In this document: piece by piece, positions 25,692 through 34,491 of the stretch
Position numbering within the stretch: the stretch's first letter is position 1
Layout: each line of letters opens with the position of its first letter
NCBI RefSeq assembly: GCF_023973145.1
Contig: NZ_CP099546.1
Coordinates: 992,001-1,056,000, forward strand
DNA length: 64,000 nt
Reading direction: 5' to 3'
DNA from: Natronosalvus vescus
Lineage (GTDB): Archaea; Halobacteriota; Halobacteria; Halobacteriales; Natrialbaceae
The notes under the pieces: generated by a model
What the model was told of the DNA's origin: nothing
What the model saw: the letters and a program-made list of their open reading frames with translations, nothing else
The model's database searches: none
Translations under genes and position numbers: made by a program

Positions 25692-26210
25692 ATGCTTGCG
25701 ATCTTTGCTGATACCCACAGCCAGGCCGGTCACCACCTCGAGGGGGCCTCGCTCACGGCTGCTCGCGAGGCGGATGCCGTGATTCACGCCGGTGACTTCA
25801 CGAGCAAGCGCGCACTCGCGGCGTTTCAAGAGCTGTGTCCCGTCTTCTATCCCGTTCACGGAAACGCCGACAGCGCCACCGTCACGGATCGGTTACCACC
25901 GGTACGGATCGTCGAGTACGACGGATTGCGAATCGCCGTCACCCACCGTCGGTCGGGTGGCGACGTCGGCCTGGCGATGTTCGGGCGTTCGCGCGACGCC
26001 GACATCGTCGTCTCGGGGCACACCCACCGGCCGTCAGTTACCGAAACCGACGACGTGACGCTGGTAAACCCGGGCAGTCACGCCCAGCCACGTGGGAATC
26101 GCCCCGGGTTCGCGACGCTCGAGCGGGTCGATGCGCACACGTTTACCGGGACGCTATCCGAACCCGACGGGACGTCGATCGACTCGTTTTCAGTCGTCGT
26201 CGACCGGTAA
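25692..26210 (+). CDS. YfcE/MJ0936-type metallophosphoesterase
   Basis: The 172-residue calcineurin-like phosphodiesterase shows the metal-site motifs in order: FADTHS (DxH), HAGDF (GDxx), PVHGNAD (GNHD variant), AVTHRR and VVSGHTHRP (GHTH). Members hydrolyse phosphodiesters with two metal ions; the natural substrate is unknown. The start MLAIFADTH at 25692 is the conserved N-terminus. It diverges from the DUF457 gene. Confidence 0.93.
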   Translation: MLAIFADTHSQAGHHLEGASLTAAREADAVIHAGDFTSKRALAAFQELCPVFYPVHGNADSATVTDRLPPVRIVEYDGLRIAVTHRRSGGDVGLAMFGRSRDADIVVSGHTHRPSVTETDDVTLVNPGSHAQPRGNRPGFATLERVDAHTFTGTLSEPDGTSIDSFSVVVDR

Positions 26211-26603
26211 CGCTCGGTACTCGCGGCTGGTGAGTTCCTCTCGGAAGTGAGCTGTCCAGTTGCCATCGCGTTCTCGCGTACGGACGACGGACGCAAGGCA
26301 CTCACTGTGAGCGATCAACAGTCGATGAGAAGTTCCAATACCTGACGGCTGGCACGCGGTGGAGGGCCATTACGACGTGAGCGGACGGAACGTCCGGCGT
26401 CGAGCATCAGGGGGACAGCGAAGGGGTGTCCGTGAGTGTGGGTGTGGATGTGGGTGATCCGCCTCGAGCGTGGGCGTCCGCCCGACGCGACAATCTCGGC
26501 CACCCCTCCTACTGTGGCCCCGGTCGACAACGTAGCATGTCACGTTAGCATCTGACGACCGAGGCACAGTACACCCTATACTGTGGGTATAAAAAGAATC
26601 ATC

Positions 26604-26631
26604 CCAAGCTAAAAAATCGATTTTAGCTTGG
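26604..26631. repeat. perfect 11-bp inverted repeat with 6-base loop, preceded by a TATA-like box
   Basis: The arms are ccaagctaaaa and ttttagcttgg. A TATA-like gtataaaaa ends 9 bases upstream on the plus strand. Read on the minus strand, the stem is followed after a few bases by a T-run, like a terminator. No gene flanks it directly. Confidence 0.6.
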
Positions 26632-26684
26632 TGTGGGTTAGTGTCGATCGCCACTGAACTGGCGGGACAGGTGGTGAGGAGGTA

Positions 26685-26753
26685 CGATGGTGTGTTGCGT
26701 GGCTGTGTGGTGGTATGTTGCGTGGCTGTGCGATGGTGTGTTGCGTGGCTGTG
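26685..26753. repeat. three tandem 23-base repeats
   Basis: Units start at 26685, 26708 and 26731. Each contains the core ttgcgtggctgtg; units 1 and 3 are identical and unit 2 differs at a few positions. There are no spacers, so this is not a CRISPR array. Confidence 0.8.
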
Positions 26754-26950
26754 TGCTAATCCATTGATCGGGCGGATGGCGATTCCGGATGACCGGCCGG
26801 TGTAGCGAGGCGATCATGAACCGACACGGGCATCTGAGACTGGCGGCGTCGACGGTATCGAACTGCCGCCGGTGATGTCGACGGTTCCCCGCCCGTCAGC
26901 TGCTTCGAGACGTCGAAACGATTTTGAGACCACCGGTATAAACGGGCGGT

Positions 26951-27082
26951 ATGCTCGATTTGATCCCGAACGACCCCGTGATCATCGGAATGGTGGTGCT
27001 CCTCCTTTCGTTGATCTTCTTCCTGTATCTCCTGTTGCGACGCACCGTCCTCGAGTTCCGCGACGGAATGGATCGTCGCTGA
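26951..27082 (+). CDS. small single-span membrane protein
   Basis: The 43-residue product (MLDLIPNDPVIIGMVVLLLS, then LIFFLYLLLRR and VLEFRDGMDRR) has one transmembrane helix followed by a basic tail. I recall short proteins of this form in haloarchaea. A TATA-like cgattttgag at about 26919-26928 has leaderless spacing. The function is unknown. Confidence 0.65.
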   Translation: MLDLIPNDPVIIGMVVLLLSLIFFLYLLLRRTVLEFRDGMDRR

Positions 27083-27194
27083 GGCGAGACTCACAGTTGC
27101 GTTCGTCGCTCGAGAATCCGCGTTCAGCACGTGATGACTTGAGAATCCGAGTCCAGCACGAGTGTGGCGACAGTGACGAATTCTCGCGTCCTGT

Positions 27195-28373
27195 TCACCC
27201 CTCGAAGCCAGCGTCGTCCATCACGGCTGCGAACTCCTCGCTGTCGAGGACCGACTCGTAGACGATAGCGGTGGCCATTCCGCCGGGGTAGGATCCCTCG
27301 TTCGTCACGTGGTGTACCTTGTGACAGTGTGCAGGGTAGATGCCTGGATCGGAATCGGCCTCGAACTCGAGGGTGTAGCGCTCGGCGGGGCTGATGTTGA
27401 TCACGTCCTCTTTGTACTGGGCGGCCTCCGGGATGGGGCTGCCGTCTTTCTCGACGACCGTGAACCGGTGGCCGTGGGTGTGGAACGGGTGTGACTCGTA
27501 GCCAGCGTTCACGATGTGGAGACGAACGGTGTCGCCCTCATTGACGATGAACGGGGAGCCGTCCTCGGGGTGGAACGTCGAGGGGGCGCTACGGCCGTTG
27601 ATCGTGTACAGGTTGGGGTTGCGATCGGTGGCGTTGTAGTCGACGTCGGCACCGGCGTAGCGCTCGTGGAGGCGGCTGTCCCACTCCCTGAGCGTGAGGA
27701 AGTACTCCCGGTCGGGTGCCTCGTAGTCTTCGGGGTCGACGCGGAGAATGCCGTACATTCCCATATCGAGGTGGGTATCGGTCTCAACGTGGCAGTGATA
27801 GAAGTGGGTGCCGGGGACGTCGCCTTCAAGTTCGTAGGTGTGCTCCTCGTCGGGGTTGACCTGCATGCGCGTCGAGACCGGTGCACCGTCGTCGTGCCAG
27901 ACCTTGCTGACGGCGTGGACGTGTACCGTGTGCGGGTGGTTGTGTTTGGAGTTCTCGAACGTCAACTCGAACGTCTTGCCCTCATCCATCCGGTAGATAG
28001 GGCCGGGTACGCTTGGCTCGAGGTCGTCGGCCTGCCAGGCCCAGACTTCAGGAAGTTCGACCGAGCCCCCGTGTGCGTCCGCGGTGACGATTTCGTGACG
28101 GGCGGGAACGGTTCGAAGCGTCGAACGGTGATTCTGCTCGGCCAGGTCGACTACCTGCGGTGGTGCCGTATAGGCGTAGTCCGTGAGCGGGCCGTCGTCC
28201 TCATCCTCGTCCTCGTTCGAGTCGCCGGAGCCAGTCTGAGCGGGCTCTGACGGTTGCTCGTCGTCCATCCAGCCGAGACAGCCGGCTGCGGCACCGAGAA
28301 TACCTGCGCCAGCGGTTCCGAGGAGTGCGCGACGGTGCAGCCGGTGGGTCGAATTCGAATCGTCGTGGGACAT
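27195..28373 (-). CDS. two-domain multicopper oxidase, Tat lipoprotein
   Basis: This is a 392-residue protein. The twin-arginine signal (RRALLGTAGAG, residues 14-15) ends in the lipobox AAGC with Cys32, so it is probably exported folded and lipid-anchored. Copper motifs are HPHTVHVHAVS, THFYHCHVETDTHLDMGMYG, HPFHTHGHRF and YPAHCHKVHHV...GM. These fit a two-domain laccase or nitrite-reductase-like cupredoxin enzyme. The acidic linker after Cys32 is typical of haloarchaeal surface proteins. Its activity (laccase, copper oxidase or nitrite reductase) cannot be decided by eye. A palindrome lies just upstream of its TATA box. Confidence 0.93.
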   Translation of the reverse strand: MSHDDSNSTHRLHRRALLGTAGAGILGAAAGCLGWMDDEQPSEPAQTGSGDSNEDEDEDDGPLTDYAYTAPPQVVDLAEQNHRSTLRTVPARHEIVTADAHGGSVELPEVWAWQADDLEPSVPGPIYRMDEGKTFELTFENSKHNHPHTVHVHAVSKVWHDDGAPVSTRMQVNPDEEHTYELEGDVPGTHFYHCHVETDTHLDMGMYGILRVDPEDYEAPDREYFLTLREWDSRLHERYAGADVDYNATDRNPNLYTINGRSAPSTFHPEDGSPFIVNEGDTVRLHIVNAGYESHPFHTHGHRFTVVEKDGSPIPEAAQYKEDVINISPAERYTLEFEADSDPGIYPAHCHKVHHVTNEGSYPGGMATAIVYESVLDSEEFAAVMDDAGFEG

Positions 28374-28405
28374 GAGTTACCTGATGCTTCGAACGGTGAC
28401 ACCAA

Positions 28406-28414
28406 GGTATATCC
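28406..28414 (-). promoter_or_regulatory. TATA box for the multicopper oxidase gene
   Basis: On the minus strand GGATATACC lies 33-41 bases before the ATG at 28373, implying a short leader of about 9 bases. Confidence 0.5.
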
Positions 28415-28420
28415 AGCCCG

Positions 28421-28437
28421 TTCCCACGAAGTGGGAA
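28421..28437. promoter_or_regulatory. palindrome upstream of the multicopper oxidase promoter, possible operator
   Basis: TTCCCAC-GAA-GTGGGAA is a perfect 7-bp inverted repeat placed 6 bases upstream of the TATA box. That is where an activator or a metal-responsive repressor could bind. Confidence 0.45.
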
Positions 28438-28565
28438 AATGGGTTGCGTGACAATGGCACACGCTCCGATAGTCGCGATGGTTGCTACCGGTGTGTTGTG
28501 AAGCGCCTCGAGAACGGTGTCGACGATCCGCATCGAAAACGGCGTCGATAGTGACGTCTGCTGGC

Positions 28566-29759
28566 TCAGATTCCCTTGCTCATCAGGTGACTGCGCAACA
28601 CGTCCGCGTCCTTGTTTCCGGTACCGGTGTTGACGATGACGACCGTCGCATCGTCGTCGAACTCCCCACGAGCCCCGAGTTCCCAGGCACCACTCGCCGC
28701 GGCCGCACACGTCGGTGCCATCTCGAGGCCCTCGCCTTTCGCGACGGCGATGGCGGCCTCGAGGATCTCCTCGTCGTCGGTGGCGACGGCGCCACCGCCG
28801 CTCTCCCGAAGGGCCTCGAGTATCCACGGACTGGCGCCGGGGTCGGGAATCTCGATCCCGCCACAGATCGTGTCGGGATACTCGACGGGGTCGTGTCGAT
28901 CCTTCCCCTGTTCGAAGGCCTCGACGATGGGTTGACAGCCGGTTGCCTGGGCGGCGTAGAACGCAGGGACGTCGTCAATGAGCCCGAGGTCACGGTACTC
29001 CTGGGCGGCCTTGTACATCCCGACCAGACCGACGCCGCCGCCAGTGGGGTAGACGATGGCGTCCGGCACCGCCCACTCGAGCTGTTCGACGATTTCGTAC
29101 AGCATCGTCTTCTTCCCTTCGTGACGGTAGGGCGTCACGAACGTCTTCACCGAGTACCAGTCGTCGTGTTCGCCCATCGCGTCCTCGTAGGCTGCGCCGG
29201 CGTCGCCGATTCGGCCGCCGACGACGGTCATCTCGCCGCCGTGGACGTTCACCATCGCCTTGTTCGTGAAGCCCGATCGGGCCGGGAGAAACACGTGGGA
29301 GTCGATATCAGCGCGGCCGGCGTAGGCGGCCGCGGCCTGCCCGGCGTTGCCCGCCGAGGCGAGGGCGACGTCGTTCGCGCCGTGTTGACTCGCCGCTGTC
29401 ATCGTGACGGTCTGACCGCGATCCTTGAAGGTTCCCGTCGGGTTCCGGCCCTCGTCTTTGATCAACACGCGACTGACGCCTAACTCTTCGGCCAGCTTTT
29501 CGCACTCGACCAGTGCCGTCGCACCCTCGTCCATCGTCACCGCCGACGCGCGCGGAAACGGCAACAGCTCTTCGTAGCGCCACATCGAGTCGAACGGGCG
29601 CGCCTCGAACGTCTCCCGATCGAGATCGATCGCGTCGTAGTCGTAGCGCGGATCGAGAATCCCGTCACAGTCGGGACAGCGGTGGGTACCGGTTTCGGCG
29701 TCGAACGTGGCCCCACAGTCGATGCACTCGAGTCCGGTGAACGCGTCGGTGGTCTCCAT
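28566..29759 (-). CDS. thrC: threonine synthase
   Basis: The 397-residue PLP enzyme converts O-phosphohomoserine to threonine. An N-terminal zinc ribbon has CIDC and CPDC (residues 12-31). The PLP lysine is Lys112 in PTGTFKDRG, and other signatures are ALASAGNAGQAAAAYAG and VYPTGGGVGLVGM. The METTDAFTGLEC start at 29759 is chosen as the family N-terminus; an in-frame ATG at 29798 adds 13 residues. The AT-rich GGAATTTGG about 30 bases upstream may be its TATA box. Confidence 0.95.
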   Translation of the reverse strand: METTDAFTGLECIDCGATFDAETGTHRCPDCDGILDPRYDYDAIDLDRETFEARPFDSMWRYEELLPFPRASAVTMDEGATALVECEKLAEELGVSRVLIKDEGRNPTGTFKDRGQTVTMTAASQHGANDVALASAGNAGQAAAAYAGRADIDSHVFLPARSGFTNKAMVNVHGGEMTVVGGRIGDAGAAYEDAMGEHDDWYSVKTFVTPYRHEGKKTMLYEIVEQLEWAVPDAIVYPTGGGVGLVGMYKAAQEYRDLGLIDDVPAFYAAQATGCQPIVEAFEQGKDRHDPVEYPDTICGGIEIPDPGASPWILEALRESGGGAVATDDEEILEAAIAVAKGEGLEMAPTCAAAASGAWELGARGEFDDDATVVIVNTGTGNKDADVLRSHLMSKGI

Positions 29760-30050
29760 ACTGCCCTCTTGTGAGGGGGAGACCAAATTCCTGTCCATTG
29801 GCGGAGTCGGTTCTGCATGTCGAGGGTTCTACCAACGATACACTTATTGAAGCTATATACTATAAAAACTAAAGTAAAGGATGCTTGGTAGCCCACTGCG
29901 TGAGAACAGAAAAACCGAGTCTCGGCTCCTCCTTCGGTCAGGACAGGCCGTCCACTACAGCCGCCCACACCGACTCGAGGTAGCCACCAAGCGTTTCGTT
30001 GCGATCGGTGTAGGGCCGATGCCTTTGTCGCTCTCGCCCGAAGGACGAGT
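29760..30050. promoter_or_regulatory. divergent AT-rich promoter region between thrC and the flavin oxidoreductase gene
   Basis: The stretch 29838-29882 is strongly AT-rich and contains tatatactataaaaac, likely core promoter sequence. A 58-codon frame from 29881 to 30053 on the plus strand lacks recognisable features and is not called. Confidence 0.45.
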
Positions 30051-31409
30051 ATGACACCGCAACGGAACCCCACTGTCGCCGTAGTCGGCGGCGGACTCGC
30101 CGGTCTCGTCGCTGCCCGTCACCTGGCTGCCGCCGGCGTCGACGCCACACTCTACGAGCGACGGGACGAGGTCGGCGGCCGCGTCCGTACGCTCGAGCGA
30201 GACGGATATCGGTTCGACCGTGGCTTTCAGGTACTGTTCACCGACTATCCGGCGGTTCGGGCGGAACTCGACCTTGAGGCACTGGCCCTTCGGCCGTTCG
30301 CACCGGGAGCGGTTATCGCCCGCGACGGCCACCGATCGACCCTGTCGGATCCACTTCGCGACCCGAGGGCGTTGCCCGCAACGCTGCTCAATCGCGACGT
30401 GACGCTCGGCGACAAACTGCGCGTCCTCCGGCTCAGGCGGCGACTGGCGGGAACCGATCCCGAGACGATCTTCACGGGGGAGGACACCACCATCCGCGAG
30501 TATCTCCACGCACAGGGCTTTTCACAGCGGTTCATCACCCATTTTGCCGCCCCCTTCTACGGCGGCATCACCCTCGATCGCTCCCTCTCGACGTCGAAAC
30601 GGGTGTTCGAGTACACCTTCCGGACGCTCTCGAGCGGATCGATCGCCGTCCCGGCGGCCGGAATGGGGGCGATACCGGCCCAGATCGCCGACCGAGCGCG
30701 TACAGCCGGCGCACGGATCGAGACCGGGGTGACCGTCACAGCCGTCGATGCGAAGGACGACGGCGATGGTGATGGCGACGGCGATATCGATGACGAGAGC
30801 GTCACGTACACGCTCGAGGGAGCCACCGATGCAACCGCCGACGCCGTCGTCGTCGCCACCGACCCGCCGACGGCCCGCGAACTCACGAGTCTCGAGTCGA
30901 TCCCCACAGCAGGCAAGGGCTGTCTCACCCAGTTCTACGCCATGCCAAAGAGGACGGATCTCGAGAGCGGCGGTCGACTGATTCTCAACGCGGACGACGA
31001 CGCCGGCCCGAACCACGTCGTTCCTCACAGCGAGGTCGCTCCCGAGTACGCCCCCGACGATGCCTCGCTGATCAGCGCGACGTATCTCGCCTGGCCCAAC
31101 GACGGAGACGGGACGCCCGACGACACCGACGAGATAACCGACGACGAGACGCTGTTCGAGCGTACACGCGCGACTCTCGCCGCCTGGTATCCCGAGCGAC
31201 GGTTCGGCGACCTCGAGCCCGTCCACACCGAACGGGTGCCGTTCGCCCAGTTCGCTCAGCCGCCGGGGATTCACGATCGATTGCCGTCGGTGTGCGACCC
31301 GGACGGGGCGGTGTATCTGGCAGGTGACTATACCCAGTGGTCGTCGATCCAGGGCGCACTCGAGAGCGGGCGGGTTGCGGCGAGCGCCGTGATACGGGAT
31401 CTCGAGTGA
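30051..31409 (+). CDS. NAD(P)/FAD-dependent amine-oxidase-like oxidoreductase
   Basis: This is a 452-residue protein. The N-terminal dinucleotide motif is VAVVGGGLAGLVAARHLAAAG, followed by LYERRDEVGGRVRT, the signature of the amine oxidase, phytoene desaturase and protoporphyrinogen oxidase superfamily. The C-terminal FAD-contact motif is VYLAGDYTQWSSIQGALESGRVAA. A GDGDGDGD stretch near residue 245 is a short acidic low-complexity insertion. The substrate is not clear; carotenoid, protoporphyrinogen and amine oxidases all share this fold. It converges on the metallophosphoesterase gene with a 19-base gap. Confidence 0.88.
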   Translation: MTPQRNPTVAVVGGGLAGLVAARHLAAAGVDATLYERRDEVGGRVRTLERDGYRFDRGFQVLFTDYPAVRAELDLEALALRPFAPGAVIARDGHRSTLSDPLRDPRALPATLLNRDVTLGDKLRVLRLRRRLAGTDPETIFTGEDTTIREYLHAQGFSQRFITHFAAPFYGGITLDRSLSTSKRVFEYTFRTLSSGSIAVPAAGMGAIPAQIADRARTAGARIETGVTVTAVDAKDDGDGDGDGDIDDESVTYTLEGATDATADAVVVATDPPTARELTSLESIPTAGKGCLTQFYAMPKRTDLESGGRLILNADDDAGPNHVVPHSEVAPEYAPDDASLISATYLAWPNDGDGTPDDTDEITDDETLFERTRATLAAWYPERRFGDLEPVHTERVPFAQFAQPPGIHDRLPSVCDPDGAVYLAGDYTQWSSIQGALESGRVAASAVIRDLE

Positions 31410-31428
31410 GTCTAGAAAGCCGAGTGCG

Positions 31429-32211
31429 CTACAACAGTCGTCGACTCTTGCCGAGGGGCGGAAACCACAGCACCGACGCCGATGATTCGTCCCGAACCCC
31501 CGGCGCCATCGCGTCTGCGTCTCGAATCAGTGGTGACTGAAAGTCTCGGACTCGGTGATTGTTCACCGTCGCTCCGGCCGCGCTCCTGGTAAAGGCGGGG
31601 AGCATCAACACGTCCGCACCCCGGTAGACGTTCTCGCCGTAGAGAAAACAGGGAAGTTTTCGACCGCCGATCGAGAGCGCCGGGTGGTCGTGGCCGACGA
31701 TGTAGCGCCTGGGTTGGGGCTGGGGTTCGGGGTCGTCGTCTCCCTCGAGCACTGGCCGCTCGTGGCCGTGACAGACCACCGTCTCGCCGTCGGCCAGCCG
31801 GTAACACTCGGCCGTCTGCCCGGCGTAGACGGTCTCGAGCATCGAATCGTGATTCCCGGGCGTGACCACGAGGTCGGCGTCAGCGTCCGCGACGGCGCGC
31901 TCGAGACGCGTGACGTCCCAGTCGACACCCTCGGGGACGCTCGAGAACGCGTGTAACAGGTCACCGGCGACGACGACCGTCGTCGGGGCCGTTTGCGCCA
32001 GAAGCGTCTCGAGTCGGGCGAGAACGTCCCCGCCGTCGTCGATCGGGGCGTCGACTGCCGAGGCGGCGGCCCGCCCCAGGTGGAGGTCGGCCACGACCAG
32101 GGTCTCGGCTGCGGGGACGTAGACGGCACGCTCGAGGAACTCGATCGGCACGTCGACGGCGAAGGTGGTGTCGTCGATCGATCGACTCTCGTCCCCCTCG
32201 CCGTCAGTCAT
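31429..32211 (-). CDS. metallophosphoesterase (SbcD/Mre11-like fold), coupled to archaeosortase A
   Basis: This 260-residue protein shows LVVADLHLGR (DxH), VVVAGDLLHAF, VVTPGNHDSML, VVCHGHERP and YIVGHDHPALSI, the five metal-ligand blocks of calcineurin-like phosphoesterases. The variant with DLHLG and GHDHP is widespread in haloarchaea and is often annotated as a phosphoesterase near DNA ligase or helicase genes in bacteria. Its start at 32211 overlaps the archaeosortase stop by 8 bases, so translation is probably coupled. A link to surface protein processing is only positional. Confidence 0.9.
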   Translation of the reverse strand: MTDGEGDESRSIDDTTFAVDVPIEFLERAVYVPAAETLVVADLHLGRAAASAVDAPIDDGGDVLARLETLLAQTAPTTVVVAGDLLHAFSSVPEGVDWDVTRLERAVADADADLVVTPGNHDSMLETVYAGQTAECYRLADGETVVCHGHERPVLEGDDDPEPQPQPRRYIVGHDHPALSIGGRKLPCFLYGENVYRGADVLMLPAFTRSAAGATVNNHRVRDFQSPLIRDADAMAPGVRDESSASVLWFPPLGKSRRLL

Positions 32212-33310
32212 CGTCCGCCGGGGCTGGTGCCTCCGGGTCACCCACCTCGTCGTGATCGAGCGCATCGGCCAGATCGTACTCGTTGCCGGTGAGTACGAAC
32301 AGCGCCTCCTCGAGCGGCTCGAGCACCTCGGGGAGGATGCGGATCACGAGGTAGGTGATGCCGACGAGGGCGACGATCGAGAGCGACTGGGCGATGAAGT
32401 TGTGGGCGACGAGAAACGAGGTGCGGCTTTCGGGTGCACCCATGAACGTCGTCGTGATGTAGATAAGTGAGTCGTACTGGAACCAGCCGTATGGAGAGGC
32501 GAGCGCGATGAACACGTTCCGGACGAGGTTGAGGAACCAGATGACGCCGATGGCGGCCACGAACGCGGTTGCCTTCCGCCGGAGCGGGGCCTTTACAGCC
32601 GCGATCAGCCCGCCGAAGATCGCCATGCTTCCGATGCCCGTACAGGCGAGGACGATGTAGGTCGTCCGGCCGGTGACGGTTTCGTCGGGATCGAAGTCAA
32701 AGCGGCTCTGGTAGCCGTTGGCCCCTTCGTTGATGCCCGGGCTGTATCCGAACAGTTCCATACCGAAATGCGCCTGGGCGGCCGTCGTCTCGATCAGCCA
32801 CTGGCGGGCGAACGGAATCGTCTCGACGGGGAGGTAGATGATCCCCATCAGCGCTACGGCTTTCGAGAGCAACAACAGCGACGTGCGTCCACGGTACAGC
32901 AGATAGCCCGTATACGTACACAGCGGGAGCGCCGCCAGGCTCAGTATCGTCTGAATCGGGCTCTGGGCGTCGGCGTAGTAGTACGGCGCCATCGTCAGCC
33001 AGAAGATGCCGAAGACGACCCAGGCGCCGGCGGCCAGATATCGGGCGGCATCCGTCCGGTCGCGCCACCACAGTCCCATCGCGAGGACGAACGCACCGAT
33101 CGCGATCCAGGCGAGGGCGTCGGTCGGCGAGATCGGGCCGAGGAGTGCCGGTACCGTCCCAACAGTGGCGACACTCGAGTCGACCCAGGACGTCGACATC
33201 GAGATCGAAAGAACCGATTCGGCCGTCTCGAGCGTCTCGAGCGTGGAGGGCGTGGAGGACGGGGAACGCGTGACGGTAGACGACAGGGCCGTCACGGACG
33301 AGGAGGACAT
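32204..33310 (-). CDS. artA: archaeosortase A
   Basis: This integral membrane transpeptidase processes proteins with a C-terminal PGF-CTERM signal, such as the S-layer glycoprotein, and links them to membrane lipid. The 368 residues include about eight hydrophobic helices. The catalytic Cys is Cys223 in VLACTGIGS, with Arg264 in NLVRNVF and His303 in VAHNF; the Cys-Arg spacing of 41 fits the family. The first 37 residues are Ser/Thr-rich and poorly conserved-looking, so the true start may be the ATG at 33199. No PGF-CTERM protein was found in this window. Confidence 0.93.
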   Translation of the reverse strand: MSSSSVTALSSTVTRSPSSTPSTLETLETAESVLSISMSTSWVDSSVATVGTVPALLGPISPTDALAWIAIGAFVLAMGLWWRDRTDAARYLAAGAWVVFGIFWLTMAPYYYADAQSPIQTILSLAALPLCTYTGYLLYRGRTSLLLLSKAVALMGIIYLPVETIPFARQWLIETTAAQAHFGMELFGYSPGINEGANGYQSRFDFDPDETVTGRTTYIVLACTGIGSMAIFGGLIAAVKAPLRRKATAFVAAIGVIWFLNLVRNVFIALASPYGWFQYDSLIYITTTFMGAPESRTSFLVAHNFIAQSLSIVALVGITYLVIRILPEVLEPLEEALFVLTGNEYDLADALDHDEVGDPEAPAPADDD

Positions 33311-33432
33311 ACTCAGGCGAATTGATGAACTCGGTCGCTATCAACCTGACGCTGTTGTGCTGGGACGGCCAATCGCCGCCGCAACCCCCACAGACCGCGC
33401 CATTTTTGGCACTGTCCCGAGAAGGCGGGGGT

Positions 33433-34212
33433 ATGGTCGATGTCCTCGACAACAAGCGGGCGGCCACGCGATTTCGCATCCTCGTCGAGATCGCCGAACG
33501 CCAGCCTGCCGTCAGCCAGAGTGAGATCGCCGAGGAAGTCGGCGTGACCAGTCAGGCAGTCAGCGAGTACATCCGGGCGCTCGTCGAGGACGGGTTCGTC
33601 GACAAGGAGGGGCGCTCTCGCTACCGCGTCACCAACGAGGGCGTCGACTGGCTCTTTCAGGCCGCCGGCGACGTCCGCCGGTTCGCCGACCACGTCACCG
33701 AGGACGTCCTGGGCGCGATGGGCGAGGACGCCGCCATCGCCACCGCTGACCTCGAGACGGGCGCCCCGGTCTCGCTCACCGTGGAGGATGGACTGCTCCA
33801 CGCCTCCCCCGGTTCCGAGGGACCCGCAACGGGCGTCGCAACGACGGACGCTGCCGCGGGAACCGACGTCGGGGTGACCAGCTTCGAGGGCGTCATCGAC
33901 CTCGAGCCTGGCTCGGTTACGGTCTGGCAGGTTCCGCCCGTCCGGGCCGGCGGCAGCCAATCGGCCGCAACCGAGGCCATCGTCGACGGCTGTGGCGACG
34001 TCGACCTCGTCCTCGCCGCTGGCGTCGAAGCCATCGTGACCCTCGAGCGCGCCGAGATCGATCCGGCGACCACGTTCGCCGTTGGCACCGTCGCCGCTGA
34101 CGCCGCCGAGAGAGGCCTCGAGGTGGCCGTCGTCGCGACGACCGATGCGGTCGGTCGCGTCACCGACGTGTTGCGAGACGGGGACGTGGCGTACGAAGTG
34201 CTCGAGGGCTGA
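33433..34212 (+). CDS. winged-helix transcriptional regulator with C-terminal alpha/beta domain
   Basis: This is a 259-residue protein. The N-terminal MarR/ArsR-like winged helix is clear: RFRILVEIAERQPAVSQSEIAEEVGVTSQAVSEYIRALVEDGFVDKEGRSRYRVTNEGVDWL. The remaining 180 residues form a regular alpha/beta domain (GVIDLEPGSVTVWQVPPVRAGG, DVDLVLAAGVEAIVTLERAEI, GLEVAVVATTDAVGRVTDVLRDGD) that resembles a ligand-binding output domain. The start at 33433 is preferred over in-frame upstream ATGs, because ccatttttgg lies about 26 bases before it. It is divergent from artA. Confidence 0.88.
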   Translation: MVDVLDNKRAATRFRILVEIAERQPAVSQSEIAEEVGVTSQAVSEYIRALVEDGFVDKEGRSRYRVTNEGVDWLFQAAGDVRRFADHVTEDVLGAMGEDAAIATADLETGAPVSLTVEDGLLHASPGSEGPATGVATTDAAAGTDVGVTSFEGVIDLEPGSVTVWQVPPVRAGGSQSAATEAIVDGCGDVDLVLAAGVEAIVTLERAEIDPATTFAVGTVAADAAERGLEVAVVATTDAVGRVTDVLRDGDVAYEVLEG

Positions 34213-34491
34213 GAACGATTTTGACTATCGAGGCAGTGCGCAGGTTCGAGCCACCGCCAGCATCTCCACCGACGGGTCGGTCACGACGGATTTGGGATCC
34301 GCGCTCGCACGATCGCGACAGCGAACGGGATGCCCGTGCGGCCACGGTTGCCTGGATATCGTCGAGAGACGACGACCGATCCCACGGTGTCGTCGTGAAA
34401 CGGCGACGTGATCCACTCGAGACCGGTCGTTCTAGCAACCTCGAGTTCCACGTATCAATCGATTTGTCGGGATCTGCAGTCACGCCGCGAG

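Larger units (their letters stand above)
26211..26950. other. 740-base gene-free stretch with a promoter-like box, a palindrome and tandem repeats
   Basis: No reading frame here has coding character. The stretch holds a TATA-like gtataaaaa (26587-26595), a perfect 11-bp palindromic stem (26604-26631), a GT-rich part near 26420-26455 and three 23-base tandem repeats (26685-26753). It could hold a small RNA gene. Confidence 0.5.

Noticed and set aside
26685-26753. Possible CRISPR remnant from 23-base repeats
   Set aside because: The repeats are directly adjacent with no spacers.
29881-30053. 58-codon frame behind an AT-rich promoter-like sequence, upstream of the flavin oxidoreductase
   Set aside because: It has no motif and it overlaps the oxidoreductase start; the AT-rich sequence is better explained as a divergent promoter.
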